Translations under genes and position numbers: made by a program
In this document: piece by piece, positions 1 to 13,100 of the stretch
How positions within the stretch are numbered: the stretch's first letter is position 1
Layout of the letters: the number at the start of each line of letters is the position of its first letter
Notes under the pieces: model-generated
The model's database searches: none
What the model saw: only the letters and a program-made list of their open reading frames with translations
What the model was told of the DNA's origin: nothing
Assembly (NCBI RefSeq): GCF_000003815.2
Contig: NC_049981.1
Coordinates: 21,724,253-21,788,252, forward strand
Direction: 5' to 3'
DNA: 64,000 bases
From: Branchiostoma floridae
Taxonomy: Eukaryota; Chordata; Leptocardii; Amphioxiformes; Branchiostomatidae

Positions 1-929
1 TACAAATCTATTTTACCCAAAACTCTCTATCACGAAGTAAAGAATGACAAAAAATCATCATACCCACATTCTGTTGTTACATTGTCGTCAGAAGACAAAT
101 GATCCATACCTACCTGGGAGTAGAGGACGTATTCTCATCACGCATGTGAGCTGCTGTGTTCTAGTCCAAACAGGCGCAGCTGCCTGCTGCTCCTTTATCA
201 GTCCATTTCTCACCGTACTTTGTCGTGGTGACAATAAAGCTTGTGCAGCCCTTGCTGCTTTGGTACTGACCATGCTCTTAACGTTAACACAGCGAGAGGA
301 TTATTCGGTACAAATACGTATGTGTAGATGATAATAAAATAAAATAAAAAATGTTTGAGTAAGAAACAAAGTGATAGAAACGATATTGATCCAGTTTAGC
401 TCACAGAAGATCTTTTCTTCCACTAGCCGTAACAGAGGAGACAGGTGCTGCTTTGGTACTGACCATGCTCTTAACATACTCCCAGGCGAGAGGATGATTT
501 GGTACAAATACGTATGGGTAGATGATAATGTTTGAGTAGGGAACAAAGTAATCGAAACTATATTTAGATCTATTCTTCCACTGGCCGTTACAGAGAAAGA
601 AGACAGGCGCTATGTACAGGTTCATTGTACTTTGAAAATTCCCCTAGCTCTTTCCGACAAGCACAACGAACCTTCGTAACCCCTGTAATAGACTCATATA
701 GTCAGTTGTTATCTTATCCGATTCATTATTTGATTATCGTTGTACCGCTGTCACATTATTTGTATTACTTAACTTGATTACTTACCGTTTATAATCAATT
801 TTGTGTATACGTGTAGAATAAGGGATGAGGCTTAGTTTAAACTACATAGGCTTTTCCCTCCTCCTGCAAATGTTTCTGTGTATTACTTCTTGTATTATGT
901 ATCAGGCATTTTCTTATGCAAATAAACAG

Positions 930-1075
930 CCAATGGACTCTACATCTCCCGCCCTAAGGGTTGTAACGCTTTCCGATAGCGTGCATGTCGGGTGAGCGAC
1001 CCAGCCGGAATCAAAGTCACGGCTTCTAGTTCTAGTTCCAGAGCCAGAGCCGCTAACCACTGGACTACGCACACT
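930..1075 (-). mobile_element. SINE S2 head
   Basis: On the - strand GTGCGTAGTCCAGTGGTTAG (A-box) and GACTTTGATTCCGG (B-box), then CATGCACGCTATCGGAAAG, which matches the copy at 38835-39115. Body remnants lie further left at 384-680. Confidence 0.6.
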
Positions 1076-1147
1076 ACATAGAGCAAATAGATAGATGCTT
1101 CAACCAAAATGTAAATCAGAAGTTCAAGTTGTTGGAGCACTTGAAAG

Positions 1148-1490
1148 ATAACCTGGGTACCATCAGGATAGTAGTTCGCTCTGACTTTTATCATACACTA
1201 TAAACAGTCGCTTCCCACTTTTATTATACTGTAACAGTAGAAGCCAGGTAATTGCACAACAGACAATCGCACACTTCTGTTAACTGCACGAAATCCCAAA
1301 ATTCCATGGTGGTGGTGCGGTCATGCTTCATAACCTCGCTTTGTTGCACAATTTAGATAATGGCACAAAATGCACCGGCAAATGGTGTGTGCAACTAAGC
1401 GGAATCTACCGTACACTATATAACAATCGCTTTTCTAGATCTGTTATCCGAGTAGCGAACTACCAACCGGATGGTACCCAGGCTACCTGA
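1148..1490. mobile_element. TIR-like repeat, about 340 bp
   Basis: Left TAACCTGGGTACCATCAGGA and, at 1450-1487, its diverged inverse (CCGGATGGTACCCAGGCTAC). Two copies of TACACTATA followed by CGCTT lie just inside the two ends. Noncoding. Confidence 0.5.
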
Positions 1491-2759
1491 AACAAGGGTG
1501 GGTGACAAGACGTGCGTGTGACCTTGCACGGTGAAGGTGAATCATTACCAGACGTCTGTCTGCCCATGTAGCAGCCAGGCCGGTCTATACTTTCTACCCG
1601 CGGGGCTTTCATAGATTAAGACGTGTAGCAATTTGTTTCATTATTGAAGTTTAAGGCTATGCGACAAATCGAGTTTATTGAATGCTCATATCTGTCATGT
1701 AAGTGAATACGATACAAAATGTTCTTCTGTAATGAATCAATAATGAATCGATGTCGCATGTCCTCTCCAAAGTTTTCACTAATTTGTTATATACGTGACA
1801 GTTTCCATGGAAATTACTTCTCCACGGGGATAAAATTAGACGTGCTGTCCTCTGTTTCTCCAGAGTGATAGAGTTATACATGCTGTCCGTGCACCTCTTG
1901 ATAGGGGGTCTGGTACCCTTCTAACTTTAGACAATACTAGTACCCTTGACAAGTAGAGCGTGTAAGTGCGAAGCAAACTTTTATACGCAAGCATGTGTTC
2001 GCGTTTTCTGATTTAGCCTTCACCTCAAACTCACCAGTGAGCCCCTTCCTCCCTGCACCAACCTTGTCAGGTCCCAGTTGTACGTAGATCTGCCGTCATT
2101 AACACGCATGAGGCAGCCCGGGACAAACGGTCCACAGGAGAATACACTAATGGTGTCCCAATTGGCATAACGGCGACCTGTTGTACCCTATTATTATAAT
2201 CAGCGCTATAAAGGCCATGGCAGATAGACGTTGAAGTAGCCAAGTTTTAAGGGCAGGCGTAGCAGAGGAAGACACCATTAAACTTTGCCTCTTCTGTACT
2301 TATTGACACAGGTGAAGTAACATGAAAATCATTTTGTCTCACATCTCACAAAGCAAAGTCAGAGGCTAAGTGTTTCCACAATGTACGAATTGTCTATCTG
2401 TTGCGAGTGAAAGTGAAGATGATGGCCTCAGAATCAGTTGATTGGCGCGTTTATTGGATCCCATTTTGTACCTGCACTTTTCCTGCCAGTTCTATCAAGC
2501 TCTCTTTTAGCCGACAAACCTGTGTGGAGAACCACCTGTGGAGGCATTACGCTCCTTCCCCGAGCATGCGGACCTGAGTGAGTGATTGAGTGAGCTAGGT
2601 GGAAACTTGCCAAAAGTACCTGTAGGCACAGGAGGGCCTATGCATGGTTTAAGTAAAGTATTTTTTAAAGTTCTATCTTGAATTTATACACTTGATGATA
2701 TCATTTGTATTCCAAAAAGTATTTACTCAAGCAACTGGATATGGTTTTGGAAACGGTCA

Positions 2760-2793
2760 GACGTTTCGGATAGAATCCACTATCCTTCGTCAT
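2760..2793 (-). ncRNA. Hammerhead-like motif, one core change
   Basis: On the - strand ATGACGA (first core C replaced by A), stem II GGATAG/CTATCC, GAAA, CGTC. Same repeat as 16058. A further fragment of this repeat, without the ribozyme part, lies at about 10646-10690. Confidence 0.45.
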
Positions 2794-5700
2794 TGACACT
2801 AAAGTGACCTGGAAGAAACAGGTCTTTTATACTCTAACTATGAATGAAGACAATTTCAGTTGTCCAATAGACGTATCATTTGTATTGATTCTACTTCTCT
2901 ACCACATGCCTTATGGGCTGAGACGCACAAGCTCTGCCATTGTATTTGCCATTTTGTGTAATTAGATTGGATAAACGATGGGTTAGCAAGTAAATGACTG
3001 TAAATTAGGTTGTCACTCCGGAACCACATAAGCATGTAATGTAAGATATTTGAAGGTAACATGAAGGTTAGAAGAGTTTCATAAATACTTCTTTGAACAC
3101 CTGCACATCTATATAGTCTTAAGAGAGTTCTTAGATGACTTAATGAGGCCATCTGCATCAGAGCCCATCGACCATTCCTCGACAGAGACGGGGGCCGATA
3201 CCGACTGCCAAACACCGGTTGCTGAAGTGCAGGTTACGTGACATAGGCTTCATATTATAGCAGCGAACTTGAGAGGGGTCAAAGAACTGACCGAAAGCTT
3301 GATGGCGAGTGCTTTATAATTAAATACCGTGTAAAACAGTTACTACCTTCATATGGCTATTACTCTTCATTTCTTATATAGACTGAACCAGTAAATGCCA
3401 ATGTATGTAAAGGCATTTGTTATGTTACTTCATTCGTTCAAAGGTGTTTCTTATTTCCTAGCCCGCCGTTTATATGTACGTTATGGACCGAGAGTTATTA
3501 GCTAGTTACATCGCCACCTGCGGTCAACAGGCAACAATAACGTTACTGCCTGAAAACACCTCCTCCAACAACATTAAAGGGAGTGGATGACAGGGTTTTT
3601 CATTCACAACCAAGAAATAACATATCACAGCCGAAATTTTGGTGACCGTCTGTATAACTTTCTCGGAGCAATATTGAATGGGGGGTGGGGGGATGTACTA
3701 TTCTATACTGCAGCTAGGTGTCGCTGCTAACAGTACCGTCCGTCATATCGTGATATACATTATAGATCATTGTACTGAAGTTCAAATGCAGTGTGGAATA
3801 GTGGTATATGTAGTTGATATTGCCCGACCTGGGAAGTTGACAAATGGTCGCTGAAACGTCGGATGTGAGAGAATTCTATGTTGTGAACCTTGCTATCTAA
3901 TGGTCATGATCCTTGCTATCTAGTGATTCTTCAACCTCATGAAATCATTCAATATCCACGAAAACATGACACTTAATGAGTATCTGATTGCCTGAAGGTT
4001 TGCCAGCGCTAACGCAGCTAGCATGGACCGATCGCGATAGAGGGTCCGGAAACCAGGACTATTGCATGATGCGCACCACTATGTACCTAGGTTTGCTCAA
4101 GAAGATGGTCAAAATTAACTTACAAATTACTAGTATTATCAATAACGCGGCAACAACCATAGCTACCGGATACGTATCTAAACCGTACGATATTTGACGC
4201 GTTTAAAGTTGTAAACATATGTAGACAGAATTTTATAACGATATTCATATTGACATCGTCATACAACGCAGGAGTCTTTTAGAGCAGTACAGAATTGACC
4301 TAATCGTGCTGTTGACTCTACAGGTCTATCGTGATCCTAGACCTATGAGCAATGTAACCACGTTTAATACTAGGCTGGAAAAATGGCACCGTGAGACTGA
4401 CACAGAGGAGAGAGGAAAATACTAAAGTATATTCTACAAAATACAAATTAGCAGATATGTCTATGGCTCTGACGGTGACAGCGTCTTCTGTGATATCGAT
4501 TTTTGTACAAGTGCAATATGAAATATTTTGGGAAGACCTCTAAAAGATCCTAACTCCCCTATCAACGGTTGTGGTGGGAGAAACTTCTTTGCTCCGCGTA
4601 TGGTTGACTGACATAGGGCAGCAGTGTAGCGACATCTACTGAGTCTGATTGATACTGCAGCGTCAACTTTATAACGTTTGGTGGAACTGAAAATAAACCT
4701 AAAGGCCACAGCAAGTAAATTCTATGGATGACATCAACGCGCACATTACGTTTCGCCTGATTTCAGAAAAAAACAAGATTTTTTTTTTCTTCTGCAGGGA
4801 TTGTCAACATTACAATAAAGTACGAAAATGAGCAAATATATTGTGTTGTGGCCTAATAATTGTTTTTGTACATGTAGAAGTGACACTTGCTAGGTACTCA
4901 GGACTGTAGTTGTAGAAATGTAACTTATTGGATAGTTGTAAAAGTGATACCAATATGGAAGCTATGAGTGTGGTTAACAACTTTGTTGGTGATGCCAGTC
5001 TACCACACTAGTGTCAGTTTTACCACACCAGTGCATGTCTTAAATACAGGAATGAATGACTTGTTGGCTCTGATATCATGCTTTGTCCCTTTGATTCTTT
5101 TTACAACAGTCATCAACTTTATGGTGCCTATTTTTGAAAATGTAGCCATCTTGTTTTTTTTTCACCCATCTTGTTTTTTTTTCGCCCTATCGCACTATCT
5201 TTGCAGTCTCCAAATGATGTCATCCATAACATTTACTTGCTGTGGCCTAACCTTATATCACTTGAAAACTGAACTAAACTTACATGCATGAATTAAGGAG
5301 GTTTGTATGATTAAATCCTCAATGATATGGCATTGAATGGCATAAATCTCAACAATAAACGAGGAAACTGTGTCTACCTGGCATGGCATTTGCCAAGATA
5401 TTGATCGTTGAGAGCTCGGTCGAGTCGATTCCTTGCCATGTAAGGTCGAGTCGATTCCTTGCCATTCCTTGCCATTCCTTGTAATCACAGGTCGACCGGT
5501 TTCTTCCTCGATGATCTCAAACAGACAAACCCACTCACTCACTCAGTCAAGTCTGCTTGCTCCGGGTGTCAACGCCGATTAGCAAGCACCTTGACTATCA
5601 AGAATGTAACGTTACATGCAATCCTTGGACATTTAGATATCTCCTCAGATGATCGAATCAGCAAAGCTAGTAGGAGTGGGACTCTCAGAAATTCCACAAA

Positions 5701-6147
5701 GTTTGTTCTTTGTTGCCTCCCTCGCTACTTTCGACAATATGATAACTTGCAAGATTCAAGTGGAAATAAATGATGGAAACAACGCCAAACATTCCAGTGT
5801 CGTCGTCAATGGGAAAAAGGAAACATGTACAGCTCATCTAGAATATTGTGTGTTGTCTGGTGCATGTCATCTAGTTTACATGTCTATCGTATCAGGCCCT
5901 ATTTTTAGTATTACACAGGTCAAATTGGTTTTCGCGCCAAATGTAAATGTAACATTTTCGCGGAATGATATAATTTGAGCTAAATGATACATTCACGACC
6001 CACATAAAGTACGATTCATCTCGACATACAAAACATCATAGTATACCAAATTTCTCTACATAAGTGGCGATATGCCTACAATGAATCAAGTTGAAGCGTT
6101 TTCTATTGTTAATCCTCTAAATTGAACAGGACTACTTTTCCTAGCGG

Positions 6148-6283
6148 ATGGCGAAAATGCGTTCTACGGCCCCATTACAAACAAGCACTTCCCGTACAGC
6201 AGACAATGGCTGAAGTTTTTCTGTCAGTTCCGTCAGAATTAGAAGATATGTCGTCTCAACGAGCTCAGTATCTAGTCTAGCAG
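6148..6283 (+). other. Probable 5' noncoding exon of the RASSF gene, with two overlapping upstream ORFs
   Basis: A block ending CTAGCAG followed by GTAAATGG at 6284 is a good splice donor, and the next acceptor (TCTAG, 7145) opens the exon with the RASSF start codon. Both frames in the block close before the donor: ATG 6148 to TGA 6211-6213 (21 codons) and ATG 6206 to TAG 6278-6280 (24 codons, with A at -3 and G at +4). The block is therefore untranslated leader as far as RASSF is concerned. The 5' limit of the exon is not visible; 6148 marks the first upstream ATG, not the transcription start. Confidence 0.5.
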
Positions 6284-7155
6284 GTAAATGGTCGTTGTTT
6301 TCGTACAGTTTGTTGCTCCCTTGTTACATGTTTCAATAGCAGCTGTGGTTTTATTTTAGCTGTCGCAGACGATCCGTTGGGGGGGGGGGGGGCATTTGTT
6401 TTGCTCGCTTGCAGCCATTTGTGATTTCTGTTTGCGCCATTCTTGTCATAAGTTCTGTTCTGAGGTTACTGTGTGACTGAGTATTGAGCTGTCTTTCTGC
6501 CCCTAACACATTTTCAGCTCAGGTTTATGTATATCAAAGCTACAAGACATCACTGATAATGATCAAGAAACAGGTGTCCTAGATTTGTCTTACACGGGAA
6601 TTAGCCAAAAACGATTTCCATGCCATGGTTGTCCAATTTGGAATATTCACGCCTCCAAGGGTCCAAATACTTTTTTAATGTCATTGCAATATTGGAAGTT
6701 GTCAGAAATTTTACTGGTACGTCGGACAAATTCTTAAGAAAAAACAGAGCCCTCTGTTTCTCCCCTGATTTCACATATTTCATTCAGTAGTAACATAATT
6801 TTTGTAAATCAGTGTTATTGGGATTCCTAACACCAAAGAGGTTTAACCTCCTTACTAACACCTCAAGATTGAAATTTGTGGTCAGAAAAATTGCATGTTG
6901 TCTGTGATCAGGAACAATTTTCTGAAGATTGCTGGTTAAATTTTCATTCAATTTGAAGTTGATCAGTACAATTTTTAGTTTCTTGTTGTTGTTGTTGATG
7001 AAAACTTGGCTACCTGACTATTAGATAGATTCCCTGACACAATACTGTAATACATGATTTTTTGTTACTTTAAAATTTCATTTGCATTGCACTTATCACT
7101 TAATTCATTTTCTTTATTTTCTACTGTTTATTGTTTCCTGTCTAGTTAGGTAGAT

Positions 7156-10100
7156 ATGGATGGTGACACTGTAAGCAGCTCCTTCTCCAAAGTGCCAAGG
7201 TAAGGTGTCAGATAATATCTGTTTGGAACATTTTTTACTTTTATCAAAATCATTCTTTATAAGATTTTCGTTTGTACTGATACAGGTATTTTGGACAGGC
7301 CCATATTTTATGGTATTACATGTAGGCTACTTGTATCACATATTCTCCCATCGAAAAGTTGAAATGCACTTTTTGTGCGCTGCATGGGTTACATTGACAG
7401 TCAAAAATTGTAATGATGGCTTCGAACATTGGCATTGCTATTGTTACAAATTTTACAGCTTTCTGTTTTTAAAGGACAAAAAAATCTTCTCAACTTTTGG
7501 CACATTTCACATTGTGTTTTCTCAGATGGGTATTATATAAAAAAAATACAACTGTATTTTTTAATTCTGTTTCCTTTTTAACGGTTACACTGTTTGAACT
7601 ATAATAGTTTTTTTTCTGTAAGAAGTGCTGCCATACTTTTATAAGTTGCAGGATTAAAATCTCGTCCTATTTGTTGTTTATTTTAGGGAGGAACTGCTGT
7701 CAAGACTGAAGACGTACAACTTGTACCACTCCGAGAAAGGCAGCACTGTGCAGCTCAGGTCCACACAGGTAGACAGTCAGGTGGGATATTCTGAATTTCT
7801 GTCATAATCTTGTGCAAAGCTACAGTGTGGAAGGGCCACTTTTCACACAGGTTATCCCAATATTCCGGTTGTCAAACTTATAAATATAAAGAGGTGGTTG
7901 GGCATGCTTTACTGTACTAAAGGGAAAAGGCCCTCGTCCAACCATATAAAATTTGAAACATCTTACAAGAGGGAATCAATGATAGAGGTACCATGTACAT
8001 CAAGGGACGGGTACCAGTACCATGTACCATGGGCCTGAAATGGGCCTGTACCTGAATTTTTTTGTTAAATCTGTGTTTTCATTTCAAATCTGGATAAAAA
8101 TTGGATGAAATGCAATTTTAGTCCCACACCGTTGTTGTCATAATATTTTTCTCTTGGTCCAGGATGGAGACACCTTGGCAGTAGAAGGCATGCTGAAGAT
8201 TTACTGGGATGTGAAGAGGCCCATCAGACTAAAGAAGGATGACGATTCTTTTCCAGAAAAGTCGCCCCCTCCCAGAGTTCAGCCCGGTCTGGACAATGCG
8301 GGGAAAAGCTTCAATGCACCTGGTCTTTCCAGGAGCGCAATACGAAGCAGATCGTACAAAGCAGGTGTGAAAACTACATGGTTAGACTAGTTCATTGGCT
8401 TGGAGTTAGTGCTGATCAGGCAAGCACATGTTTGTCTTGTACTTGCCCGTTTGTTTGACGTGGATAGATATTGGTATACTAGCTTGAATGACTTCTGCTG
8501 AGCCTTCTAGTTGCCTGCCCAGTCTAAGACTGGTAGTTTAAACATCGTTATATGCTGGAAATACAGTGTTGTTTTATTTTCTTTCCTGAAAAATAGAAAG
8601 AAGGATTTGTTGCTATGAATTCAAATGCTTAGATATCAGCCAGTGAAAAGTTTGCTTGAACAAGTGGAAGTGACCCTGTACTTGCCCAGTAGGGCCAGTG
8701 ATCATGAATCTTTGTACACTTGTACACACTTTGTACACTTGTACAGCAATGGTTAGCTTGCTGAAGAACTAGCATAGTCTTCCACTGTTCCTGACAGAGA
8801 AGACAGAAGCCATATACAGTTTTTACAGGTTGATTGTACCAGGGAAATTCCCCTAGCTCTTTACAACAAAAGAAATGAAAGTCTACCACGGCTTGGCACC
8901 CATCTTAAAAAATGTGACCCTTTCCAGTAAGCCGTACGTTAACAGCCAGGATTTAAACACCCAACCTCTTGGGCCAAATTAGGTTAGGGTAGCAAACCTT
9001 GGGTTGCAGCCAGCACCTGTCCTTCCGTCCTTTGACTGAATTTTGCAGCTGAGGAAGGAAAAGAATTTTGCCCAAAAATCGATGTTTAAACAAGATAAAA
9101 TAAAACTGTAATTTTTCACCAAAACAGATGCTGCTGAGCAGTTTAGTCTACAAGCAAAATTTACACCTCAAAATGCAGGAATTTCAGAGGGTCCAGATTT
9201 TAAAATTTTACTGCGGAGCATGCCCTGGACCCCCTAGGAACGCACCTTAGGCGAACATAGGATTAAGAATCTTGGGGACGGAAAATGATTTCAGGCTGGC
9301 TACAACCCTGAGCAAACCACTGAACTACATGTTTGCACACAACTAATATATATTTTGTCTTTCTCATTATGATCTCACAGCTCAGAAATCTTGGGATCCT
9401 GAAGAGATGCCAGCCGCCACAGTCTCCCTGGACTCTGGCTTCCTGTTTGGCAGCAGCTCCCGCCCACGCCTCACCAGCGACTCCAGTGAGCCCGCACACG
9501 CACGCACGCAGCCGCACACCAAAGTCCTGGGGCGACCCAAGAGCGACCTCTGGGACATCAAGCAGAACCGCTTGAGGAGGAGATACTCCATCAATGGCCA
9601 CATCTACAACAGCAGGGTTGGTTTGGATATTTAGACTTTACATTGTAGAAGGAAAAACATGGTGTGTAGAAATTAATGTGCTCTTGTAGCCATCTACTTA
9701 AATGGTTAAGTACTTTGATGTCTTATATTTGTCTTGTACACTAGTAATGTATAACAGTGATATACTGATTACCGAGTAATTGTATGTATTACTGTCTGCT
9801 CCTAATTGTATTTGTTAAATCCCGAAAGTTAGCTATGCTGCCAACAAGTCAGTATAATGTATTGTAACATTTGGCAATAAATACAATGTCGTAGATAAAT
9901 GTATTATATCTATAACCATACGTAAGTTTTGATAGCATGTGAAATGGTTTTAAATGATATGTAGAGTAAGAGAGGACATACATCGTTTATTTTTATTTTG
10001 CATTTTACTTTTGCCAACTTGCACAATGACGGCAACTGTGGATATTCAGACACAAAATGGAGGATATGTTGAAATGTCATAATACATGTATTAATTGTTT

Positions 10101-13100
10101 CATTATTTGTTGTTCCTCAGACTGCAGTTTTTACGCCAGCCCATGGCAGCATGACCAATGTCAGACTAAACAGCAGAATGAGAACACCACAAGTTGTTGA
10201 ACTGCTCCTCAGCAAGTTTAGAGTAAGCTTTTTTGGTGTTAAATGCTTACCTTTATTTTGTGCAAGCAAACTTTAAGGTTCTTTCTATGTTATCATCACA
10301 TTCTATAATATTCAGGGTTTGACACTTGGTTTTGAAACTTCATTTGCCCTATAGTGTAGGGCAAGCTACCACATAGACACATAGAAATCCTACTGGACTA
10401 AACTAACTTTTCATTGGCCAAAAATATAATGTATATTGTATTTCTGCACATTTTTATGTGCAACATGGAAATTTTTCAGTTAAGAAAATCACCTTAAAGC
10501 ATGTCACAAGGTTTCAACAAGATTAAGGTGTTAGGAAACTTCCTGCTTGCTGAATTCATTCTTCTCTCATAAAATTTAAGTTGCTTTGACATCATAAGGT
10601 TTATATTTACATTTCAACACTGAACATGCCAAAAAAGCAGTTACTTAAGCAACTGGATATGATTTTGGAAACGGCCAGACATTTTTGACAGCCGTCCGTC
10701 CGTTTCATTCTGTTATTCAGTGAGTAAGCACAAAGTTATAAGCCAGACATTTGGAAAAGCATGTGTGCTGGTAATGTCTTTGGTCAAGGATGTTTCTTAT
10801 GTGGCATTTTCAAATTGTCTTGAATGTTGTTTTGGATTGCCTTTCAGGTTGAGAATGATTCTGACGACTTTGCTCTGTATGCTGTCCATGCATCTGGAGG
10901 TGAACAAAATCCCCTTTTACTAGAGTATTAAGTATTTTATTTCAGTTTGTTTTTAAGATCTTTTTATTTCACTTAAACTAATATATAATGCCACCATAAT
11001 TAAAAACTTAGCCTCTGACAAAATTCTTTCATGGACACATACACAGACTCTTTATTGGGAAGTTGTCCACTACATTAACATCTTAAACATTATGTTGTGT
11101 CATACCCATTAAGGGTATCACAATAAACTCCAATGACGAGCGAATCTCCAATGTCCACAGAATTCCGTCGACTGAAGGACACAGACACTCCCCTTATTGA
11201 AAGAGTGCTCCTGGGACCAAGTGAGGATGTAGCCAAGATATTCATCATGGAGAAGTCTGCAGAGGAGGACATTCCTTTAGAGGTAATGACTCAGAATTCA
11301 AGCAAATCTTAATTTACTGATTAGGCCCAAGAAAAAATGTTGTGCTTTTGATTAAAGTCCTGAAAATATAGGGTTGTTAGGTAGGGATTCTCTTTTTTGC
11401 TACTTTTTTAAAAATATATTTTGTGATTCAACATACACAGTTTGACAGTCAAAAACTGAAATACATGGGGGACATTGGTATTTTGAACATCATTATGTAA
11501 ATTGTACTACTGTAAGTTCATTTAAGTTCGCGAGATTTTTAAGTTCGCGTATTTCGCTGAAACCTTCTCTTCGCGAAGTCATCTACTCGCGAACATGCAT
11601 GTTCAACATCGTTCCCCTCCCCACACCTTCCGTCCAAATGATCTAGTCTCAACTACGTGTTTACTATGATAGCAACTTATACCGATGACAATACTCAACT
11701 GACAACAGACCATCTATTCTTTTCAAACCGAAATAAAAGTTAATTCAACACATATATACGATACATGGAGTCATTGTTGTATAGAAATGTGCCACTGGCG
11801 AACGGAGAAAAAAGAAACATGTCGGCTTTGTTTACTAGTAGTACGTACACGCCGTGACATGGCTGCGATAACAATTTACTTAGTACATTGTCCTAGTTTT
11901 ACTAGATTTCTACAAGTTACGAACGAAACAAAAAAATAAAACTGAGTAGTACTGGTCTTTACAAATACAAGGAAGGCTATGGAATTGCAGCAGGTTTACA
12001 ACAATAACAACTTCTTTTCCATGACTAGAAACGTGGCAAACACAACTCCGCTTACATGCCGAAAATAAGACGTCCGTTTCATAATTCTGAGTTAGAACTA
12101 CTGTAAATATGGGAGAGATAAACTCTTCACCTTCTTGTGTACAACTTGTGTCCACAAATTACGCTGAAAGTTTAAAACTTAGCGCCGTCTTTCACGCTAA
12201 AAAAATTTCAAAATGGCGCCCGCGTCGCTTGGCTTGGCGTGGGGTATCCCGTCAGCCTATGCGGCAAATGTGATTCCGACATAACAGAGGTCATTGACCC
12301 CGTTGCGTTCCGTGCGCTGTCGTCAAATCACGGCCGAAATGAGCTAAACAATGAGACAGTGGCTCGGTAGAAACACATCTTTTATTGAGTACACCAACTT
12401 TAGACATTGTTTGAAGGGGAACTATGAACTGTAAGGCGTAAATGCCGCCTTTGCCGGCATGACTAGTGTTGCGGTGTGGGTGGGAGGGGGGCACTCGCTA
12501 CCGGATCGTAACGTAACTTTCGAAAAATAATTGAAACACCCACTCGCGAACTCAAAGATCTCGCGAACTCCCGATTTGCTCAAACTCGCGAAATTAAGTG
12601 CTCGCGAACATAAATGAACTTACAGTACTTTTTTTTTATGCAGGGTGTCAACAAAAAGGGTAACTACATGTACATGTAGGTTCAGTTGGTCTGTTTATAT
12701 CACTTTTTCTATGGAACGAAAATGAGAAGAACATGTTGAAAGATGATTCTACAATGTTTTTGTTACTCAGATGCCAAATCAAAAATTTAATCTAGGTGGA
12801 CCAAAAAAAAGCTAGGTTCACCAGGTTTTTACTGGGGTCAGTCTGATAATCACAAAAGCCCTTACCATTTGTTCTATACTGAACCAGACCTCTTTGACTC
12901 TTCTGAGTTTGAGTATATTACTTTCCTTAGGTTGGACAGTACATGAAGTTTCCCATTGCTGTTCTGGAGAGTATCTTGACAAAGTTCACCGAACAGGAGG
13001 AGAGAGAAATAGAGGACATCAGACAAAGGTAGAACTTTTGTTTACTGCGTGAACATACATGGACATGGTGTAGTTGGTTTAGCCATTCTGTAATGCAGGA

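Larger units (their letters stand above)
1..6100. other. Region without a recognisable gene
   Basis: AT-rich. All frames are short and lack splice-compatible partners. Holds the SINE S2 pieces, the TIR repeat at 1148, the hammerhead-like repeats at 2735-2835 and about 3837-3861, and simple repeats. The RASSF promoter presumably lies near its right edge. Confidence 0.6.

Noticed and set aside
9263-9634. Frames of 70-112 codons overlapping RASSF exon 9381-9616
   Set aside because: Shadows of the GC-rich coding exon. Only the frame in phase with neighbouring exons keeps the family pattern.
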